Below are positions 35,671 through 40,025 of a stretch of DNA of 40,025 bases, in pieces (the first letter of the stretch is position 1; every line of letters starts with the position of its first letter). The notes under the pieces are model-generated. The model was given only the letters and a program-made list of their open reading frames with translations, had not been told where the DNA came from and ran no database searches. The DNA comes from Acidobacteriota bacterium (lineage in GTDB: Bacteria; Acidobacteriota; Thermoanaerobaculia; Multivoradales; JAHEKO01). The stretch is taken from positions 1 through 40,025 of the forward strand of contig JADFQD010000019.1 of the NCBI GenBank assembly GCA_022561975.1, written 5' to 3'. A program made the position numbers and the translations under genes.

Positions 35671-36990
35671 ATGAGCCTACGACCTCCGGAGACGGTTCGA
35701 AAGCTACAAGCGACGTGGCACGCGAAAGCGAAGGAAGCGCCCGGGTATCGTTTCTACTCGTTACACGACAAGGTATACCGCGCGGATGTCCTGGCCCATG
35801 CCTACCGAGTGAGCCGTCGCAACGGCGGCACAGCGGGGGTGGACGGGGAGAGCTTCGAGGAGATCGAGTTGTCGGGAGTGGAGGGGTGGCTGGGCGCCCT
35901 GGCGGAGGATCTGAGAAAGAAGACGTATCGGCCCGAGGCGGTGCTTCGGGTGTGGATCGAGAAGGCGAACGGCGGACGTCGAGCGCTGGGGATCCCGACG
36001 ATTCGCGACCGGGTGGTGCAGACGGCGGCGGTGTTGGTCTTGGGGCCGATCTTCGAGGCCGACCTGCCATCGGAGCAGTACGCTTACCGAGCGGGCCACG
36101 GGGCACAGGAGGCGGTGCGCCGAGCGCACGCGCTGGTGTCGAGGGGCCACCGGGAGGTCGTGGACGCGGATCTCAGCGAGTACTTCGACAATATTCCACA
36201 CGCCGAGCTCCTCAAGTCGGTGTCTCGCAGGATCAGCGACGGCCGCATGCTGCGGTTGATCAAGCTGTGGCTGCGAGCGCCGGTGGTGGAGATCGACGGG
36301 CGGGGTCGCCGCCGTGCGTTGCCAGGTCGGAAGGGTCGGGGTTGCCCGCAAGGGGCTCCGATCTCGCCGCTGCTGGCGAATCTGTACATGCGCCGCGTGG
36401 TGTTGGGTTGGAAGATCCTGGGTCACGCGCAGCGCTTCGGCGCGGAGATCGTCAACTATGCCGACGACCTGGTGATCTGCTGTCGTCACGGAGCCGACGA
36501 GGCTTTGGTGGCGTTGCGGGATCTGATGGTGCGGCTGCAGCTGACGCTCAACGAGTCCAAGACGCGCGTGTGCCGCCTCCCCGAGGAATCGTTTGACTTT
36601 CTGGGATACACCATCGGTCGCTGTTACTCGCCCAAGACGGGCCGTGCCTATCTGGGCACTCGTCCATCGAAACGGGTAGTACAGCGGATCTGCCGCGCGA
36701 TCAGCGAGCAGACCACTTGCCGATGGACGCTCGTCGAAGCCGCGAATCGGGTGGCTCGCCTCAACCGGCTCCTGGTCGGCTGGTCGAACTACTTCTGTCT
36801 CGGTCCGGTGAGTCCAGCCTACGCGGCCGTGGATCGCCACGTCTGCCGAAGGCTGCGCCAGTGGCTGTGTCGTAAGCACAAGGTGCAGGGTCGGGGAACG
36901 TCACGCTATCCCGACGAGTACCTGTACCACGAGCTGGGCCTGGTCCGGCTCTCCGAGCGAACGCGCAGCTTTCCGTGGGCGCAGGCGTGA
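35671..36990 (+). CDS. ltrA: Group II intron reverse transcriptase/maturase
   Basis: A 439-residue intron-encoded protein that helps the intron RNA fold and copies it into DNA at new sites. Reverse transcriptase motifs are in order: LGIPTIRDRVVQ (106-117), DADLSEYFDNI (165-175), GCPQGAPISPLLANLY (224-239) and the catalytic YADD (263-266). A maturase-specific (GIIM) domain runs from about 345 to 425. There is no HNH endonuclease domain after it, so it belongs to the endonuclease-free type. The ATG at 35671 has AGGAGAG at good spacing; the 15 earlier in-frame codons are not conserved. The gene looks intact. The symbol is used in its generic sense. Confidence 0.93.
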   Translation: MSLRPPETVRKLQATWHAKAKEAPGYRFYSLHDKVYRADVLAHAYRVSRRNGGTAGVDGESFEEIELSGVEGWLGALAEDLRKKTYRPEAVLRVWIEKANGGRRALGIPTIRDRVVQTAAVLVLGPIFEADLPSEQYAYRAGHGAQEAVRRAHALVSRGHREVVDADLSEYFDNIPHAELLKSVSRRISDGRMLRLIKLWLRAPVVEIDGRGRRRALPGRKGRGCPQGAPISPLLANLYMRRVVLGWKILGHAQRFGAEIVNYADDLVICCRHGADEALVALRDLMVRLQLTLNESKTRVCRLPEESFDFLGYTIGRCYSPKTGRAYLGTRPSKRVVQRICRAISEQTTCRWTLVEAANRVARLNRLLVGWSNYFCLGPVSPAYAAVDRHVCRRLRQWLCRKHKVQGRGTSRYPDEYLYHELGLVRLSERTRSFPWAQA

Positions 36991-37000
36991 GTCTCTGTCC

Positions 37001-37037
<37 letters not shown>

Positions 37038-37152
37038 TGAGCGGGAGGTGGAAACGGAGCTATGGTAGAGAATGAGGCACCGGCACAAGGCGAAAGCCGC
37101 CGGCAACAGCTACCCCTCGACCTACTGCCACCGCGCCACCTCTCGACTCTAC

Positions 37153-37319
37153 CCAGGATTCGTAACGAGGGGGTGCAAGTTGTTGAACATACAAGACATC
37201 GCGACCGAGGCCTCCGCAGGCGTAGCCATAGCTACGTCGAGGAGGCCGAACGAGCGCAACGAAGTAGATTCAATGACTTGCGCTTCCGCAGTAGAAGTCT
37301 GGGTGAATAGTCCAGGCTA
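37153..37319. repeat. Hairpin-core element, right half of the intron-split copy
   Basis: The core starts GCGACCGAGG (37201-37210), identical to 8041-8050. The hairpin CGTAGC-CATA-GCTACG (37221-37236) sits inside an outer stem GGCCTCC/GGAGGCC (37209-37215, 37241-37247). The right terminus GGTGAATAGTCCAGGCTA ends at 37319. No gene is present between the maturase and the protease gene at 37376. Confidence 0.65.
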
Positions 37320-37375
37320 GTGTCCTGCAACAGTGGTTCGTTGCATAAGGCTCGGCGCAAGTCTCCCCCGACCGG

Positions 37376-39592
37376 TCAGGGAACCTGGATCAGCACCGTC
37401 AGGCCGTTCCCGGCGCTGCTCCCGTTCTCGAACACCACGTCGACGCCCGCCTGGAGCAGGACCGTGGCTCCGGCCTGCGTCGAGAAGCCGTTCTGGGCGG
37501 TAACCCTCGTGCACGCTTTGTGCGTCGACGTGCCCTGGGCCGTGTTCAGCATCACCATGTCGGGCGTGCCGCCGGTGCACATCGCGGCGTTGATGGTGAA
37601 GTTGGCATCGCCGATATCGAAGAAGACATTGGTCGCGCATTGCACCTTGATCCGCGCCGTCGCGGTCGTCACGTTAGGGACGGCAACCGCCTGGGAGCCG
37701 TCGTTCGGCGTACCGGCGGCAAGGGTGGTCGGAAAGCTCAGGCCGCCATCCGTCGAGAGCAGGATATTGACCGCGGCGCAGCTGACGGGGGCCGCATTGG
37801 TGTTCGCCACGTTCCAACTCACGTTCTGGTTGGTGCCGCCGGTCCAGGTGACCGCGGTGTTGGGCGCCGTGACCGTGAAGGGCCCGGATGCGCCGTCGAC
37901 CGTCACGAGCATGGCGTCGTCACCGGTACCGCCTCCTGCAGGCAGGTTGTCGCGCGCGCGCAAGCGGAAGTTCAGCGCCCGGGCGACGCTGGGGAGGATC
38001 TCGCCGATGGTCGCTGTGTTGTTGAGGATGTCGCTTAGCTTGGGAAAGGTCCGGCACGGGCTCGCCACCGGCGTGAACGAGCGAAACATCGGACCCGTAG
38101 TCACCGTCGAAACGTTAGGAGGTCCCTGCGGCCCGCCCGCGTCGAACTGCTCCCAGCCATAGGTCAGGGGAGTGCCGTTCCCGTCGGTGGCCGAGCCGCA
38201 GAGCTCGAACGGCGTGCTCTTCGGGATCGTGCGATCGACGCCGGCGTTCGCCACCGGCAGGGCGTTGCCGGTCGCAACGGGGCTCATGCAGTTCAGAAAG
38301 GGACCGAACGCCGTCGGGTCGTAGGACTCGATGGTGTCGATGCTGCCGCCATGAAAGTAAGCATCACTGTTCGGCTGAAGGTCCTGCGGAGCGCAGATTC
38401 CGGCGTAGGCCAGGATCGTGCTCCCGCTCCCCGGCTCCCAGGCGGTCGGAAGGTTGGCGTTGCCAGGGGAACAGCTCCCGGTGGAGCCGTTCCAGGTGTG
38501 GGGCGCGTTCCATTGATGGCCCATCTCGTGGGCGACGAAATCGATCCAAAACGGGTCGCCGGTGGGAGTCGCGAGGCCGGTGCACCCCGCGGCGCTGGAG
38601 GAGCCATTTAGGCAGGGGCCGGCTCCGGCGAGACCTCCGCCGCCCCCGGGACCGCCGAAGACATGGCCGAGGTCATAGCCGCCGACACCCAGGGCACCGT
38701 CGATGGTGGTCTGGTTGATCCCCAACTCGGCACCGGAGCAGCTGTTGGTGTAGGGATCCCCCAACGGATCGGTGAACACCAGGGCGCTGTTGCCGGCGAC
38801 CAGCACGTAGAAGATCGACAATTCGGCGTTGTAGACCTGGTTGACTCGGTTGATGGCGGTGACGATCGCCGCCTGTCCCGCGGCGGCAGTGCCGCCGTGG
38901 AAGCCCGTGTACTCGCCGGTCGCCGCTACGGCCAGATCGACCGTCCGCCGGGTCGCCCCGGAAGGTAACTGCGGAGTCGGTACCTCTCCGGCGGCCGGCA
39001 ACGGTGCAAGCTGCTGCGGCGGAAGTTGATGCCCTCCATCGACGCGGCACTCGAAGGTGGTCCCCTCGGGGGGAAGGTAGTCGCGCTTGAAGTAGCTCAC
39101 GTAGACATCCGTGTCGTCACGGGCATACGGATCGATGAACACACTGCCGCTGGGGGACTGAATCATGGCGTGGAAGCCGGCCGGGGTGGTGTCGAACCTG
39201 ACGGTGGCATAGGGATCATCGATTCCGATTCCGGCGTAGGTCTTGATTTCGGGGAACTCGGCCGCCAACTCCGGAGCCATGACCGGCGATTCTTCGACGC
39301 GGAAATGGCCGAAACTTCCGTCCGGCAGCGGCAGCGAAAAGATCACGTTCACGGTCGACGCGGCCGTGCTCCCTTCGAGCGGGGCCGATTCTAGGACCGA
39401 TCGGACACCCGGCCAGTCGATACGGACCGTGCGGTAGACCTGGGGAACGATCCAGCGTTCCCCGCGGGGCTGGTACGCACTCTCGTCGACGTCGAACCAG
39501 AGCTGGTCGGGCGACACGGCCGCGTAGGTTGCCGCTCCTCCAGAGAGAAGAATCGTAAGACCCGTGATGGCGAACATCCGGTTCCGGCTCAT
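37376..39592 (-). CDS. Secreted reprolysin-like (M12B type) zinc metalloprotease
   Basis: A 738-residue exported protease. A signal peptide lies at residues 1-25 (hydrophobic run ending ATYAAV). After a propeptide-like region the metzincin zinc site HEMGHQWNAPH is at 355-365: His355, His359 and His365 ligands and Glu356 catalyst. The usual Gly of HExxHxxGxxH is Asn. A Met-turn candidate is NCMSP at about 434. C-terminal beta domains of PKD/Fn3-like character (about 445-690) and a final beta segment follow. An excellent ribosome binding site (GGAAGGAGG) lies 7 bases before the ATG. It is a lone gene; substrates are unknown, probably extracellular proteins. Confidence 0.85.
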   Translation of the reverse strand: MSRNRMFAITGLTILLSGGAATYAAVSPDQLWFDVDESAYQPRGERWIVPQVYRTVRIDWPGVRSVLESAPLEGSTAASTVNVIFSLPLPDGSFGHFRVEESPVMAPELAAEFPEIKTYAGIGIDDPYATVRFDTTPAGFHAMIQSPSGSVFIDPYARDDTDVYVSYFKRDYLPPEGTTFECRVDGGHQLPPQQLAPLPAAGEVPTPQLPSGATRRTVDLAVAATGEYTGFHGGTAAAGQAAIVTAINRVNQVYNAELSIFYVLVAGNSALVFTDPLGDPYTNSCSGAELGINQTTIDGALGVGGYDLGHVFGGPGGGGGLAGAGPCLNGSSSAAGCTGLATPTGDPFWIDFVAHEMGHQWNAPHTWNGSTGSCSPGNANLPTAWEPGSGSTILAYAGICAPQDLQPNSDAYFHGGSIDTIESYDPTAFGPFLNCMSPVATGNALPVANAGVDRTIPKSTPFELCGSATDGNGTPLTYGWEQFDAGGPQGPPNVSTVTTGPMFRSFTPVASPCRTFPKLSDILNNTATIGEILPSVARALNFRLRARDNLPAGGGTGDDAMLVTVDGASGPFTVTAPNTAVTWTGGTNQNVSWNVANTNAAPVSCAAVNILLSTDGGLSFPTTLAAGTPNDGSQAVAVPNVTTATARIKVQCATNVFFDIGDANFTINAAMCTGGTPDMVMLNTAQGTSTHKACTRVTAQNGFSTQAGATVLLQAGVDVVFENGSSAGNGLTVLIQVP

Positions 39593-39701
39593 GACTACGC
39601 CTCCTTCCGAAAACCGGCTCGAGAGCCGGGGTCCATCTCAGCTGTACCAGTTCGGCGCGACGCTACCACAGTGGGGTGGGCGACCAGAACTTCTTTCCCA
39701 G

Positions 39702-40025
39702 AGCCGATACAAGGTGATCGCCTTTCTCTCCGATCGAGCTCTGCTGACCGACGAGAGGATCGAGCTGCTGGAGTCCGGGAGGCAGGTCACACCGGCTTTT
39801 CGGCCCACAATGCGGTGACCGTGCGAGCCGACGATGGTGGCGGCCTCGAGCGGCTCGCCCGCTACTTGTTGCGGCCGCCGCTGTCGCTCGAGCGCCTCAA
39901 CCTCGAGTCAGGGCTTGCCCGCTACCGCCGAGTCGGACCCCTTGTTGTGCACCTGCGGAGCTCAGATGCGGGTTGTATCGTTCATCACCGAGCCGCCCGT
40001 CGTCAGGAATATCCTCGAGCACCTG
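39702..40025 (+). pseudogene. Frameshifted remnant of an IS91-like transposase (C-terminal part)
   Basis: Three pieces of one protein appear in order but in shifting frames: SRYKVIAFLSDRALLTDERI from 39702; then GFSAHNAVTV, LERLARYLLRPPLSLERL from 39794; then CTCGAQMRVVSFITEPPVV from 39948, running off the window. The middle block matches the conserved segment of IS91-type transposases, and the last resembles their C-terminal Cys-containing tail. The first frame hits a stop at 39816-39818. The N-terminal catalytic part is missing. It is therefore a decayed insertion sequence, identified by pattern only. Confidence 0.65.

Noticed and set aside
35102-36106. 334-codon minus-strand frame rich in Pro and Arg
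   Set aside because: It is antisense to the group II intron; such frames are often mis-annotated as proteins.
35761-36879. 372-codon minus-strand frame
   Set aside because: Antisense shadow of the maturase gene.

Overview
The window is about 40 kb of GC-rich chromosomal DNA from a Gram-negative bacterium. An Acidobacteriota-like organism is my best guess. This is inferred from family content, not from a marker gene: a periplasmic propeller-GGDEF sensor, a PilZ protein with a C-terminal extracytoplasmic domain, secreted C25 and M12B-type proteases, and a fused E1 alpha/beta dehydrogenase. No rRNA, tRNA or CRISPR array was seen.

Layout. 1-4532: a truncated hairpin repeat, then a large secreted gingipain-like (C25) protein. 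4559-8006: a small RiPP locus that I read as a lasso-peptide cluster. It has a 64-residue precursor with the diagnostic leader motif, an asparagine-synthetase-like cyclase and an HPr-kinase-like protein. The usual B1/B2 leader-processing genes are absent. 8167-14972: two minus-strand signalling genes, a propeller/GGDEF diguanylate cyclase and a sigma-54 activator carrying a dead GGDEF domain. 15052-22582: a tripartite RND efflux operon with one adaptor and two permeases but no outer-membrane factor. 22630-25414: a fused 2-oxoacid dehydrogenase E1 gene and, convergent to it, a lone receiver domain. 25547-29226: a tight molybdoenzyme operon (mobA, a YdeP/FdhF-like oxidoreductase, fdhD). 29360-33376: a glycosyltransferase, a TatD nuclease-like hydrolase, a PilZ protein and an unknown exported protein. 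33488-35163: a folate operon (pteridine-reductase-like SDR, folB, folK). 35179-37152: a group II intron with its reverse transcriptase. 37376-39592: a secreted zinc protease. 39702-40025: a frameshifted IS91-like transposase remnant.

The structure that ties the window together is a repeat family not explained by any gene. At least seven copies of a terminus close to TAGCCTGnnCTnTTCACC occur. Several bound intergenic elements with a shared hairpin core (6790-6970, 8007-8169, 35156-37319; a truncated core lies at position 1). Three genes (the lasso cyclase, the diguanylate cyclase and folK) take their stop codon from this terminus. One element sits between the lasso cyclase and the kinase gene. 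Another is split by the group II intron.

The most interesting items are the B-less lasso locus, the stop-codon-supplying repeat family, a pteridine-reductase-like SDR in the folate operon whose catalytic Tyr is His, a dyad over a putative leaderless promoter at the E1 gene, and the sigma-54 activator with a degenerate GGDEF and a duplicated C-terminal DNA-binding region.
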